Positions 25,884-34,482 are shown, numbered from the stretch's first letter. The stretch: 59,651 nt of DNA from RGIG5612 sp045598285 (GCA_045598285.1 JAZLLU010000028.1:1-59651), one strand, 5' to 3'. Translations and numbers: made by a program. The notes: generated by a model from the sequence alone, not told the origin.

Positions 25884-27690
25884 TTTGCTAGGTGTTTTAA
25901 TTGCAATTCCTTTAGTTGTAACAGGATGCAGCAAAAAAACTTTAGTAGAGTTTACATCGTTAGAAAGCACTGCAGCAAGCGCAGAAGAAATTAAAACTAA
26001 TGTAGTTAAAATTGTTAATAAGACTAAACAAGGCGAGATATATGGCACTGGATTTTTCACTAAGGAAGGTGCGCTTGTTACGGCATCAAATATAGTTGAT
26101 GAAAAAGGCGACATAACAGTTATATATGCTGATAATAAAAAAACAACAGCAAAGTTGGTATCAAACGATATAGATACGAACATTGCAGTTTTATCGGTTA
26201 AAGATAACCCAAAAGTTAAAGCTTTAGAAATGGCTAAGGATTTACCTACTGAACAAGAAACACTATATGTTATCGGATATGCAAAGGATAGCGATGAACC
26301 AGAAGTTAAGGAATTAACTTGTGTAAAGAGCGAAGAAAAAGATAATGTAAAAACTTTTACATCAGTGGCAATAAAAGATAAGGCTTTCTTAGGTGCGCCT
26401 GTTGTTAATGCTAAGGGGCAAGTTGTTGGTGCAGACATGTTAGATAATGATGCAATTGATACTTCAGTAATGATTGCAGCGGACACATTGAACCAGGTAG
26501 TTAAAGATGAAATTACAGTTCAGCAAACAATGAAAGCACCAACGCAAACAAGACAAAATATTTATACAAAAATTTGCGAAGAAAAATTTGGCTTAGATAA
26601 TGTTGATTTTTATGGATTTAGTGACAATGTATTTGGCAGTGTCACAGATAAAAATAAAGTAAAATACAACGTTAACCAATCTAATGGTTCTTTGATTAGA
26701 TTGACATATAATGCAAAAAAGGCCACCGCCGACACATTGTTTGGCAGTAAGGACTTATCGGTTGCAACAGCAACGACAGACCAAGGCACATATACATATA
26801 ACTTAAATAGAATCACCGTAAAGCAAGGTGAAGAAGGATATATTTTAATCAACTTTAAGGGTCTTAAAGGAACACTAAACAAGATAGAAATCAGCAATGT
26901 TTTTTCAACTGAGATGGAAACACTGAGCATTGGTGTTGAAGTTGGTGTTGATCCTATGGTGCAAAAGATTGCGCAAAGCAAAGCACTTTATATGCAATTC
27001 CTTCAAAATAATGCCGGCAATTTGGCCTACGTTGAATTAAGTGGCAGCGGAGGTAAACTCGAAGAAATTCCGGGTACACCTCCAAGGTTTAGATACACGG
27101 GTGGTAATAGGATTTATAAACCAGTTTTGTTCTATGATTTTAATGGTGATGGAATAGACGAGATGATATATGCTGCATATGCAACTCAGCAATATATAAC
27201 TGAGCAAGGAGATCCAATTGGGCAAGGAGATACAATGGTTGCAGCAATTCTTGTAACATGTGACGGAGAAAGCATAATTACTTTAGATAGTGTTGATATA
27301 GACTGTTATGAAATGTACGGAGCTCATGCACCAACTAGTGATAGTGGAGGGTTTATACTTCTGGAAGGAGATCCACACATATACCGTTTGGATAGTTCAG
27401 GACCTGCTTCATTCCCAACATATGAAATTGCACAATATACATTCGATGGAGTACAATTGGTGCTTAACAATAGCGGAAAGTGTCATATAGAACGTCCATC
27501 AGGAATAATTCCAGACAATAATTATCAGGTATTGATTAAAGCAATAAGTGATAAAAATATTATAGCTGGTTATGGTGAATGGAATGGACCATATGACGAA
27601 GAACAAGGATGGGGACAAAGAATAATTTATGATTATTCTATGACACCATGGCTAACATATGAGGAAGCTATTGCATATTTGCAAAATTAA
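25864..27690 (+). CDS. lipoprotein with catalytically dead HtrA/trypsin-like domain (paralog 1)
   Basis: In this 608-residue protein, a lipoprotein signal peptide with Cys22 (VVTGC) is followed by a trypsin/HtrA-like domain at about 40-215. GTGFFTKEGALVTASN, IAVLSV and VVNAKGQVVGAD mark its fold. The catalytic positions are replaced: His by Asn76, Asp by Asn106, and the GNSGGP Ser by Leu176. A middle beta domain (about 225-360) is shared with the next gene. The C-terminal part contains DFNGDGIDEMI, a calcium-loop-like repeat. It may bind peptides or envelope damage signals rather than cleave. It is co-transcribed with the sigma-like gene. Confidence 0.72.
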   Translation: MKKILASLLGVLIAIPLVVTGCSKKTLVEFTSLESTAASAEEIKTNVVKIVNKTKQGEIYGTGFFTKEGALVTASNIVDEKGDITVIYADNKKTTAKLVSNDIDTNIAVLSVKDNPKVKALEMAKDLPTEQETLYVIGYAKDSDEPEVKELTCVKSEEKDNVKTFTSVAIKDKAFLGAPVVNAKGQVVGADMLDNDAIDTSVMIAADTLNQVVKDEITVQQTMKAPTQTRQNIYTKICEEKFGLDNVDFYGFSDNVFGSVTDKNKVKYNVNQSNGSLIRLTYNAKKATADTLFGSKDLSVATATTDQGTYTYNLNRITVKQGEEGYILINFKGLKGTLNKIEISNVFSTEMETLSIGVEVGVDPMVQKIAQSKALYMQFLQNNAGNLAYVELSGSGGKLEEIPGTPPRFRYTGGNRIYKPVLFYDFNGDGIDEMIYAAYATQQYITEQGDPIGQGDTMVAAILVTCDGESIITLDSVDIDCYEMYGAHAPTSDSGGFILLEGDPHIYRLDSSGPASFPTYEIAQYTFDGVQLVLNNSGKCHIERPSGIIPDNNYQVLIKAISDKNIIAGYGEWNGPYDEEQGWGQRIIYDYSMTPWLTYEEAIAYLQN

Positions 27691-27716
27691 TCAGGTTAAG
27701 AAAAGAGGATAAAATT

Positions 27717-29480
27717 ATGAAGAATAAAAAAACAGGCCTGATAGTTGGAGTTTTAATTACAGCATTATTACTAGGCGGATGTGGAGTTCGTTTTGATAAA
27801 ATAAAAGCAGCTACAGGTGATGCGGAAAAATTAAAAACTAATATAGTAAAAATAGTTTCTAAAACTAATGACGGCAAAGTTGTCCAGGGTTCAGGATTTT
27901 TTGATACAAAAGGACATTTAATTGTAACTTCAAATGTTGTTGACACGACTGAAAAAACAACAGTTTACTACGCTGATGGAACTTTTGCGACAGCTAAGTT
28001 AATATCAAATAATATAAAAAACAATACGGCAGTATTAAAGGTTGAAGAACCTAAAGTTCAAGCATTTGAGATTGGTAAAGCTAAGCTTCCTAAAGAAGGA
28101 GAACTTGACGTTGCAGTTATTGGATTTGATAAAGAAACTAATGAGCCAACTATTGTTGAAACAACAGGCGAGATAGTAGCAAGCAAAGATAAAAAAAATG
28201 CAATCATAATTAACACAGGACTTTCTGATGCATATAACGGAGCTGTTGTTTTGAATGAGGAAGATAAGGTTATTGGAAATATTGTATTGGCAACAGATAG
28301 ATTAGATTATGCTATTGCGCAACCAATGGACGAACTTAACCAATCAGTTAATAAGCTTTCTTCTAAGACAAAAATAGAAGAGTTTAAGGATGAAACTAGA
28401 ACAAATATTTATACAGATATAGCAAATGAAAAATTTGGAGATGACACTAGTGAATTTTATGTTGGCGATACATGTCTTTATGGCTCGGCAACAACTCAAA
28501 ACGGTGCAGTCCTTAAAGTTAATCAGGAAAATTCAAAACTGGTAACGGTTTTATTTGATGCCACAAAAGCAAGTCAGGATGAGGCTGTTGTATTTGGCGG
28601 TGAAGCAAAAACAACTGTTACTGCCAAAACAAATGTTGGCGATTTCACAACAGTTATGAATCGTACTAAAATTAATAAAGGTGACGAAGGAGAAATCCTT
28701 TTATACTTTGAAAATCTACAAGGGCAGATTACAAAACTAGTGTTTAACAATGTATCTTCGGAAGAGTCAACCACAATCGATATTATCTTAAAGAAAAAAT
28801 TGACTCATAGTGGTATGAACGCAGAAGTTGCAGCGGGATATTTAGAGTATTTACAAAATAATAAGGATTTAATAACTTCTGATATAGATGCATATTATTT
28901 TACAACTAAGTTTCGTCCAATAGCATTTAGTGATATAACAGGAGATAAGGTTCCTGAAATGATTACTGTGCAAAAATCGGATTATGGATATCTTTCCTAT
29001 GTAATGATTACTTACGAAGAAGGTTCGGGTAAGGGTCCACGTGTTAAAAAATTTGGTTCATATTATTCTCCAATAGGGACAGATGCTGGACGAGGTTTGT
29101 CGGCTTTGTTTAAGGTAAAAGGTAGTAATAGTTTGTTCTCTTACTTTAATTATGAAAACCCTGTTCATGGTACACAGTCAATAACAGAGTTCGGATATGT
29201 CGATGGTAATCTAACAGTGATAAATGATAATAGTTATAATGGCTACGTTTGGCCAAATGCTGGGCCAACTGATGAACAAAAAAAACAAAGCAAACAACTT
29301 GCGGAAACATTTAATTCAATTAAAGGAAATATAACTGAAACCATTATAGGATTTGACGATAGTCTTGAATTAGCTAGTTTAATAGAAGATGATTCAGAGT
29401 TTATAAATGAAGTTAATTCAAAGTGTAATGCATTGTATTACGATGATGCAATTGCTTACTTAAATAGTTTTATTTCGTAA
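27717..29480 (+). CDS. lipoprotein with catalytically dead HtrA/trypsin-like domain (paralog 2)
   Basis: This 587-residue protein is a diverged tandem copy of the previous gene: a lipoprotein signal (LLLGGC, Cys22), then a trypsin/HtrA-like domain (GSGFFDTKGHLIVTSN). The triad is again lost, with His replaced by Asn73, Asp by Asn103, and the Ser position by Asn174 (DAYNGAVV). The shared middle domain starts at TRTNIYTDIANEKFG, and the C-terminal part has DITGDKVPEMI. GAGGAT precedes the ATG. The same His-to-Asn and Asp-to-Asn changes in both copies suggest loss before duplication or a shared selected function. Confidence 0.72.
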   Translation: MKNKKTGLIVGVLITALLLGGCGVRFDKIKAATGDAEKLKTNIVKIVSKTNDGKVVQGSGFFDTKGHLIVTSNVVDTTEKTTVYYADGTFATAKLISNNIKNNTAVLKVEEPKVQAFEIGKAKLPKEGELDVAVIGFDKETNEPTIVETTGEIVASKDKKNAIIINTGLSDAYNGAVVLNEEDKVIGNIVLATDRLDYAIAQPMDELNQSVNKLSSKTKIEEFKDETRTNIYTDIANEKFGDDTSEFYVGDTCLYGSATTQNGAVLKVNQENSKLVTVLFDATKASQDEAVVFGGEAKTTVTAKTNVGDFTTVMNRTKINKGDEGEILLYFENLQGQITKLVFNNVSSEESTTIDIILKKKLTHSGMNAEVAAGYLEYLQNNKDLITSDIDAYYFTTKFRPIAFSDITGDKVPEMITVQKSDYGYLSYVMITYEEGSGKGPRVKKFGSYYSPIGTDAGRGLSALFKVKGSNSLFSYFNYENPVHGTQSITEFGYVDGNLTVINDNSYNGYVWPNAGPTDEQKKQSKQLAETFNSIKGNITETIIGFDDSLELASLIEDDSEFINEVNSKCNALYYDDAIAYLNSFIS

Positions 29481-29481
29481 C

Positions 29482-30870
29482 ATGAAGAAAAATAACATTA
29501 AAGAAAAGGCAACGAGAATACAAGATCTTTTAACGCTGTGTCTAGCAATCGCTACTGACACAGCGTTAAGTGCGTCAAAAGGACAGGATTGGTTTACTCA
29601 ATTTAAGGAAGAAGAAAAATCTGAAAGATTTCCGATAACCAGGGAAGAACAAAATAATATAAAAGATTGTGATTTTCAGGCACTCTTAAAAATATTGTAT
29701 TATCGCTATGATTATTCAAAAATAATTCTCGAATATTATGGTCAATCAAATGCAATTCGATCAGGCAATCCAGAGTATGGAACGCCATTTCAAAGAACAA
29801 TTGGAAGATTGATGTTAGACTATAGAAATTCTATAGCAGCACATGTAAGTGCAGAAAAAATCCATGATAATATTAAAGGAAAAAAAGAATCGAAATTTTA
29901 CGATTATCCACAAGCTATCCAGGACATGGTTGGCGTTGCAAAAGTTTTTTCTGCTGTCAAAAGTGAAGATGGAATTAACTTTTATAATGAGATAAAAAAG
30001 GAAGCTAATACAAAGGGAAGTATTATTGGGCTGATTATAGGAGTACTTATCGCTGTTTTAATAGCCGTAGCACTATTTGTTATTAAACCATGGAACCAAA
30101 TTAATAATGAACCAATAGTAGAAGATGAATTGAATATTTTAGACGACCTTCAGATAGACGTTGAAACGGAAATTCAGGCTGATAATATAGCAAAAGAATT
30201 TTGTAAGAGATTTAACAATAAAATTTCAAAAGGAATTTCGCCTGAAAAATATTCAAGATATTTTTCAAAAGATTATTCCGAGGAGCAAATAAAAGATATT
30301 ATTTCTATGATGGGAGAACGTGCATACAAGGATGAAGATATAAGAATGTTTGCATTCGTAAAAGACGGAATAGTTGCTTATCAAAAGCTTGATAAATATT
30401 ACTATAGTATAGTTTTAAGAAAATATGAGGACGGCTGGAAATTTGCTACAGCAAACGAAGAGTTAGCAAACGAGTTTAACAAAAAAATAGAAGAACGATA
30501 TGGCGCGGATTGCAAAGATGGATATTATTCTCAAAATTTTGATGTTTTGTTCCAGGAAGTTGGAGATAAATTAGAACTTAATATAGCTACTGCCAGGTTT
30601 AACCAGTCAGGTGATTTGGAATTAGAAATTCAAATACATAATGGTACTCATGAATCGGTTAAGGGTCTTGAATTAAAACATATTAATATCGTATGTATTG
30701 ATGCTGATATGGTGGAGAAAAACATTGCGTATTTGGGTGAGCAAGTTATGCAATGCAATGATGAAATTCAACCTAAATCAATAATGATTCAAAAAATGAG
30801 GATTTCAGCTGATAAATGCTTTAATATAGATTTAACAACAGTGATAGATATGAAAATTGAATATGAATAA
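29482..30870 (+). CDS. membrane protein with N-terminal HEPN-like (Swt1-type) domain
   Basis: In this 462-residue protein, residues 1-170 resemble the Swt1-like HEPN domain: DFQALLKILYYRYDYSKIIL, then LMLDYRNSIAAH with the HEPN R-x4-6-H signature (Arg115, His121). HEPN domains are RNases or nucleotidyl-acceptor sites in toxin and CRISPR effectors. One membrane helix follows (about 176-198), then an extracellular part with an NTF2/DUF4878-like segment (AKEFCKRFNNKISKG). A C-terminal beta domain ends the protein. It starts one base after the pseudo-protease gene and is the last gene before a terminator. This combination of HEPN domain inside and sensor-like domain outside is unusual. Confidence 0.6.
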   Translation: MKKNNIKEKATRIQDLLTLCLAIATDTALSASKGQDWFTQFKEEEKSERFPITREEQNNIKDCDFQALLKILYYRYDYSKIILEYYGQSNAIRSGNPEYGTPFQRTIGRLMLDYRNSIAAHVSAEKIHDNIKGKKESKFYDYPQAIQDMVGVAKVFSAVKSEDGINFYNEIKKEANTKGSIIGLIIGVLIAVLIAVALFVIKPWNQINNEPIVEDELNILDDLQIDVETEIQADNIAKEFCKRFNNKISKGISPEKYSRYFSKDYSEEQIKDIISMMGERAYKDEDIRMFAFVKDGIVAYQKLDKYYYSIVLRKYEDGWKFATANEELANEFNKKIEERYGADCKDGYYSQNFDVLFQEVGDKLELNIATARFNQSGDLELEIQIHNGTHESVKGLELKHINIVCIDADMVEKNIAYLGEQVMQCNDEIQPKSIMIQKMRISADKCFNIDLTTVIDMKIEYE

Positions 30871-30898
30871 TAAAGAGATTTTATTTTAAGGAATTATG

Positions 30899-30926
30899 AC
30901 AAGAACCAAAAAAGGTCCTTGTTTTA
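30899..30926 (+). terminator. Rho-independent terminator closing the CARF/sigma/HEPN operon
   Basis: ACAAGAACC (30899-30907) pairs with GGTCCTTGT (30914-30922) with one mismatch, then TTTTAT. Confidence 0.7.
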
Positions 30927-30943
30927 TAAAAAAAATTAAAAAG

Positions 30944-30973
30944 TTAATTTTTCAAAAAGTCTCACTATATATA
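30944..30973 (+). promoter_or_regulatory. probable promoter for the 31013 gene
   Basis: A perfect TATAAT at 30968-30973 with a weak TTAATT at 30944-30949 (18-bp spacer). AAAGGAG precedes the start codon at 31013. Confidence 0.5.
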
Positions 30974-31012
30974 ATTTATCAAACAAATAATAAGAAAAGG
31001 AGATAAATTGAA

Positions 31013-31468
31013 ATGATGGAAGATGTTGCATTATATTATAGAGAGGCCAAAAAAGCATTGTTGGGTGATTTAATTAGTTGGGGGATTTTATCAGTAATTG
31101 TACTTGCTATTTGCTTTATTGCACTAGGTAATGGTTTCGAAATTATGTTTAGCAATGCAAATACATTGGTAGATTATTTAAAAGTAATTGGGGGATTAGT
31201 ACTAGAGTGCGTCGTTGGGATTTTAATGACGGGTGTACCTGTGTTTGGATTTAGATTTTTTTTCACAAAGGTAAGAGTTTATATTTTTTCACTCGGAAGT
31301 TTTGTGGGTATTGTATTAACAATAATGTCATTTTTGGCGGTAGTAGTTATTGGAGGAGTAATCTATATGTTTTATAGGGTTATTAAAGATTCAATAGAGT
31401 TCCACAGGGCAAAGAAATTATTATATGAGTATTTTGCGTATCAGAATGAAACTTGTATAGCGGAATAG
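31013..31468 (+). CDS. small membrane protein of unknown function
   Basis: This 151-residue protein has probably four membrane helices (about 18-42, 58-80, 86-100 and 95-123, the middle ones hard to separate). A charged C-terminal tail reads SIEFHRAKKLLYEYF. Two adjacent ATG codons (31013 and 31016) are possible starts; the Shine-Dalgarno AAAGGAG at 30997-31003 suits either. No family is recognised. It has its own promoter after the island terminator and precedes a lipoprotein gene by about 50 bases. Confidence 0.6.
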   Translation: MMEDVALYYREAKKALLGDLISWGILSVIVLAICFIALGNGFEIMFSNANTLVDYLKVIGGLVLECVVGILMTGVPVFGFRFFFTKVRVYIFSLGSFVGIVLTIMSFLAVVVIGGVIYMFYRVIKDSIEFHRAKKLLYEYFAYQNETCIAE

Positions 31469-31520
31469 TTATAGATAAAAAAATGATAAATAATAAAGTG
31501 AATAAAAAACGGAGGATATT

Positions 31521-32684
31521 ATGAAAAAATTAGGGTTTGTAAAATGGATAGTAATGGTTGCAATCTTAGGATGCTCGGTAATTTCTTTATGCGGGTGTAC
31601 AAAAACGATTAACCTGGATAAGTATTTTACGTATCATATTGAAGGCGAATTTAGTGGTTCTGCTAGTATAGTAGATGAAATGGATACATCCGGATTATAC
31701 GAAGCACTAGTAAAAGCTATAAATGAAAAAGATGAGTTTCTCAGAAAAAGTAAAGCCGCATTTGCATTAGATTTTATAAGTGGAGCATGGGATAAACCTT
31801 ATGGATTAAAAAATGGAGATACAGTCACTTATAAGTGGACAATTAATAACGAGGCATTAAAAGAACTTGGAATCAAATTTAATGCTAAAGATGTAAAAGT
31901 AAAAGTAAAAGATTTGATGGAAGTTCCTACATTTGATCCATTTAAACATATTAACGTTACTTATTCAGGAATAAATTCTGAAGGAGTAGTTATTATTAGT
32001 AGTGATAATACTGCGGAAATGGAATATGTTAAATTTAGGTGGGAAGCAGCAAATCCTGATCCTTCAAAACTAATAACGTTTTTGAAAAATGGAGATAAAG
32101 TTTATGTTAGAGCGGAGTTAGATACTTCAAGCATTTCTGAAAATGAATTTTATCAAAAATTCAATAAAATAGTAATAACAGAAAGAAAAGAATATGAGGT
32201 ACATGGTCTTATGAAACATATTAATTCAGAAAATGATATTACTCAGACGACCATTGATCAAATGGATGCTAAATTAAGAGAAGGATTTAAGAAAGAATTA
32301 TCAAAAATTTGCAAGAATATGGATAGAGTTTCAGAACCAGAACTTATGGAAGCATGGTTTGGAAAAGACAATTCAGAGGGATATAAATACTACACAGATA
32401 CGGTATTCTTTATATACAAAATAAAATGTGCAGATACAGAAGTTTTTTGGTATGGAAGTTTTAATGATGCTCTTCTTAATGAAGACGGAACTTTAGTACC
32501 AGATAGTACATATGATTGTTGCAAGATATATACACTGTTATTTGGATATTTAGGGGATGCTGTTAGAGTTGAAGATGGAGTAGAAATACCTGGATATTTA
32601 ACATATGATGAAGCACTTTCACATAATGTTTTCCTAAGTGATCCAAACTGCACTAATGCTAAGCTTACCTTAACTAATAAATAA
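31521..32684 (+). CDS. lipoprotein of unknown function
   Basis: This 387-residue protein has a lipoprotein signal peptide (MKKLGFVKWIVMVAILGC, lipobox SLCGC with the modified Cys near residue 26). An N-terminal beta-rich region follows (FTYHIEGEFSGSASIVDEMD), then NGDTVTYKWTINNEALKELG, which recurs in Clostridial surface lipoproteins as a calcium- or ligand-binding beta sandwich. A segment near the end (YFTD-like EYKYYTDTVFFIYKIKC) may be a second domain. GGAGG lies before the ATG. It is probably in the same transcript as the small membrane protein upstream. Confidence 0.6.
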   Translation: MKKLGFVKWIVMVAILGCSVISLCGCTKTINLDKYFTYHIEGEFSGSASIVDEMDTSGLYEALVKAINEKDEFLRKSKAAFALDFISGAWDKPYGLKNGDTVTYKWTINNEALKELGIKFNAKDVKVKVKDLMEVPTFDPFKHINVTYSGINSEGVVIISSDNTAEMEYVKFRWEAANPDPSKLITFLKNGDKVYVRAELDTSSISENEFYQKFNKIVITERKEYEVHGLMKHINSENDITQTTIDQMDAKLREGFKKELSKICKNMDRVSEPELMEAWFGKDNSEGYKYYTDTVFFIYKIKCADTEVFWYGSFNDALLNEDGTLVPDSTYDCCKIYTLLFGYLGDAVRVEDGVEIPGYLTYDEALSHNVFLSDPNCTNAKLTLTNK

Positions 32685-32779
32685 ACGCCATAATAGTAAA
32701 AATTTCAAAAACATGATATACGATTAGCAAACCAAAAAGGCAAACAAAACATGAACACTAAAGATTTTGTGTTTGCTGA

Positions 32780-32827
32780 GAAGAGATAGTGCATTGCAAC
32801 CTGGCAAAAAAATATAAGAGTCAATAA
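32780..32827 (+). pseudogene. remnant of a hipA 3' end
   Basis: The 15-codon frame EEIVHCNLAKKYKSQ-stop matches the last codons of hipA (EEIVHCHLAIYQGII-stop at 17360-17407). The first 17 bases are identical (17360-17376 and 32780-32796). Nothing else of hipA remains, and a TGA lies directly upstream in frame. It marks an old deletion or recombination at the island edge. Confidence 0.45.
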
Positions 32828-32837
32828 CAAATATTTC

Positions 32838-32892
32838 AAAAGTCCTATGACTAATGTTAAAATAATGACATAACTCATAGGACTTTTGTTAT
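32838..32892. terminator. bidirectional terminator hairpin
   Basis: AAAAGTCCTATGA (32838-32850) pairs perfectly with TCATAGGACTTTT (32875-32887). The 24-base loop contains its own short stem (ATGT / ACAT). T runs lie on both strands. It can end both the island and the decayed minus-strand gene that follows. Confidence 0.75.
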
Positions 32893-33232
32893 TTTTGTAT
32901 AAACAATTTCAAATCTGAAATTTTATACCAACTTTTGATTTCACAAACAGCAGCTTCTTTTATTTCTAAGTCGGCGTTTTTTACTGCCGCCGCCATATGG
33001 TTGCCTATTGAAAACGGATATTGTAGCCGGCATCTTTTATTATCTCGGCAACTTTAATTGGATGGTATATATACGGCGTACCATTGTTCCTAGTTTGTAA
33101 TTTGTGTTTTTCAGCTGCGAAAGCTAAAGCTTTTGCAAATAATATTTGATCTTCCATAGTTTCTCTTTTTTTGTTATGTGTTACATCTTCAAGCTTAAAG
33201 TCCATGTTGTATTTATAGTAATATATTAACAC
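32889..33232 (-). pseudogene. HD-domain phosphohydrolase (SpoT-like) with internal deletion
   Basis: The 5' part encodes QILFAKALAFAAEKHKLQTR followed by NNGTPYIYHPIKVAEIIKDAGY, the start of the small HD hydrolases related to (p)ppGpp hydrolases. It then hits a stop. A second frame (32889-32996) continues MAAAVKNADLEIKEAAVCEI, which looks like the later part of the same family. The central catalytic HD region and its flanks, about 70 residues, are missing, and the frames do not join. The gene is therefore inactive. Confidence 0.65.
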
Positions 33233-33385
33233 TTATTCGAATAACTTTGAAAAATTTTTCATGCCTTACCTACAAAACAGATGGGAAATCTACAAAACAT
33301 GAGTTACATGTGGTTTTAGATGCTTTACTTTATTGCACAGGTTAAATTTTTGTTGTATATTATTAAAGCACACTCGTGCGATTTA

Positions 33386-33522
33386 AATCTGCTTAGCAGA
33401 TTCAACGGAGCATCCGCTCCTTCTGGCAGTTTCTGCCAAAAATTCAAAAACAAATATTTTAAAGGCAGAACAGACTGGCGTTTATTTATGCACTAAATCT
33501 AACCTGTACTGCCAGAAAGGCG
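33386..33522. repeat. cluster of hairpins upstream of the PD-(D/E)XK gene
   Basis: Three hairpins follow each other: AATCTGC/GCAGATT (33386-33402), GGAGC/GCTCC (33408-33421) and TGGCAG/CTGCCA (about 33425-33440). In addition CCTTCTGGCAG (33420-33430) is inverted as CTGCCAGAAAGG (33511-33522), where AGAAAGG is the likely ribosome binding site of the next gene. Folding could hide that site and keep expression low. No gene is seen from 33233 to 33526. Confidence 0.5.
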
Positions 33523-33526
33523 TAAC

Positions 33527-34423
33527 ATGGAACTAAATATGACAAGAAACAACAAGGATGTGGTTTTCATCGATTTGTTTGAACGAAACAAGAAGGCATT
33601 GCTAGAACTTTTCAACTTCTTTAATGGCACGGCCTATGAAGATGAATCAACAATTGATATCGTTACAATCAAGGATTCATTGTTTGTTACAAACTATAAT
33701 GACCTCGCTTTTATATTTGCTAATGTTATAAGTCTGTATGAGCATCAAAGTACAGTAAATCCAAACATGCCACTAAGACTTTTATGCTATCTTGCCGAGG
33801 AATATCAAGTGATTGTCAATAAAAACAAAAGAAGTATATACGGCCAGAAAAAAGTAATGATTCCAACTCCAAAATTTTATATTTTTTATAATGGATTAAA
33901 AGATGAAAAGGATATGAAGGTAATGAGATTAAGTGATTTGTATGGCAACAAAACAGTAACCCCCGACCTTGACTTATCAGTGACATTTGTTAATATAAAT
34001 TTTGGACATAACAAGGAGTTAATGGAAAACTGCACAATTCTTGAAGAGTACTCCAGATTTGTTGATGTTGTTCACAAAAATCCATTAAAAGATGAAGACG
34101 TCAACAAACATACAAACGACATTATTGATTATTGCATTAATAGTGGCATACTGAAAGAGTACCTCAGGGAAAGGAGGGATTTCGTGTTAGGAAGTTTAAT
34201 CAGAGAGTTTGATCAGGAAAAATATGATAATACAATACGAATGGATGCGTACGACGAAGGTCATGAAGCCGGAGTAAAAGAAGGTCATGAAGCCGGAGTA
34301 AAAGAAGGCCATGAAGCAGGAGTAGCACAGGGCCAGCAAAGTATGCTTGCAAAGCTTGTAAAGGATGGCGCCATAACAATGGAAAATGCCGTTCTAAATG
34401 GGTATATGCCAGATGCAAAATAA
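33527..34423 (+). CDS. PD-(D/E)XK nuclease family transposase (Rpn-like)
   Basis: In this 298-residue protein, an N-terminal nuclease domain has SIDIVTIKDSLFV-like text (TIDIVTIKDSLFVTNYNDLA). It is followed by ISLYEHQSTVNPNMPLRLLCY, in which the E-x-Q and the MP-x-R motif are diagnostic of the family. A helical middle part and a charged C-terminal tail follow. The tail contains a tandem repeat of EGHEAGVK (three units, about 243-266) and ends KDGAITMENAVLNGY. Rpn-type proteins are DNA endonucleases implicated in RecA-independent recombination. It is intact. The repeat number probably varies between strains. A GC-rich repeat follows 12 bp after the stop. Confidence 0.8.
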   Translation: MELNMTRNNKDVVFIDLFERNKKALLELFNFFNGTAYEDESTIDIVTIKDSLFVTNYNDLAFIFANVISLYEHQSTVNPNMPLRLLCYLAEEYQVIVNKNKRSIYGQKKVMIPTPKFYIFYNGLKDEKDMKVMRLSDLYGNKTVTPDLDLSVTFVNINFGHNKELMENCTILEEYSRFVDVVHKNPLKDEDVNKHTNDIIDYCINSGILKEYLRERRDFVLGSLIREFDQEKYDNTIRMDAYDEGHEAGVKEGHEAGVKEGHEAGVAQGQQSMLAKLVKDGAITMENAVLNGYMPDAK

Positions 34424-34435
34424 ATATCATAAATA

Positions 34436-34482
34436 GAGCTGGCGTAAGCCAGCGAAGCGGCGATACAAGCGAAGCAATGGGT
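34436..34482 (+). repeat. GC-rich REP-like repeat, copy 2
   Basis: GCTGGC-GTAA-GCCAGC forms a hairpin, followed by GAAGCGGCGA. It matches the reverse complement of the window start (1-52) at 27 of the first 28 positions. It lies directly after the PD-(D/E)XK gene. Confidence 0.5.
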
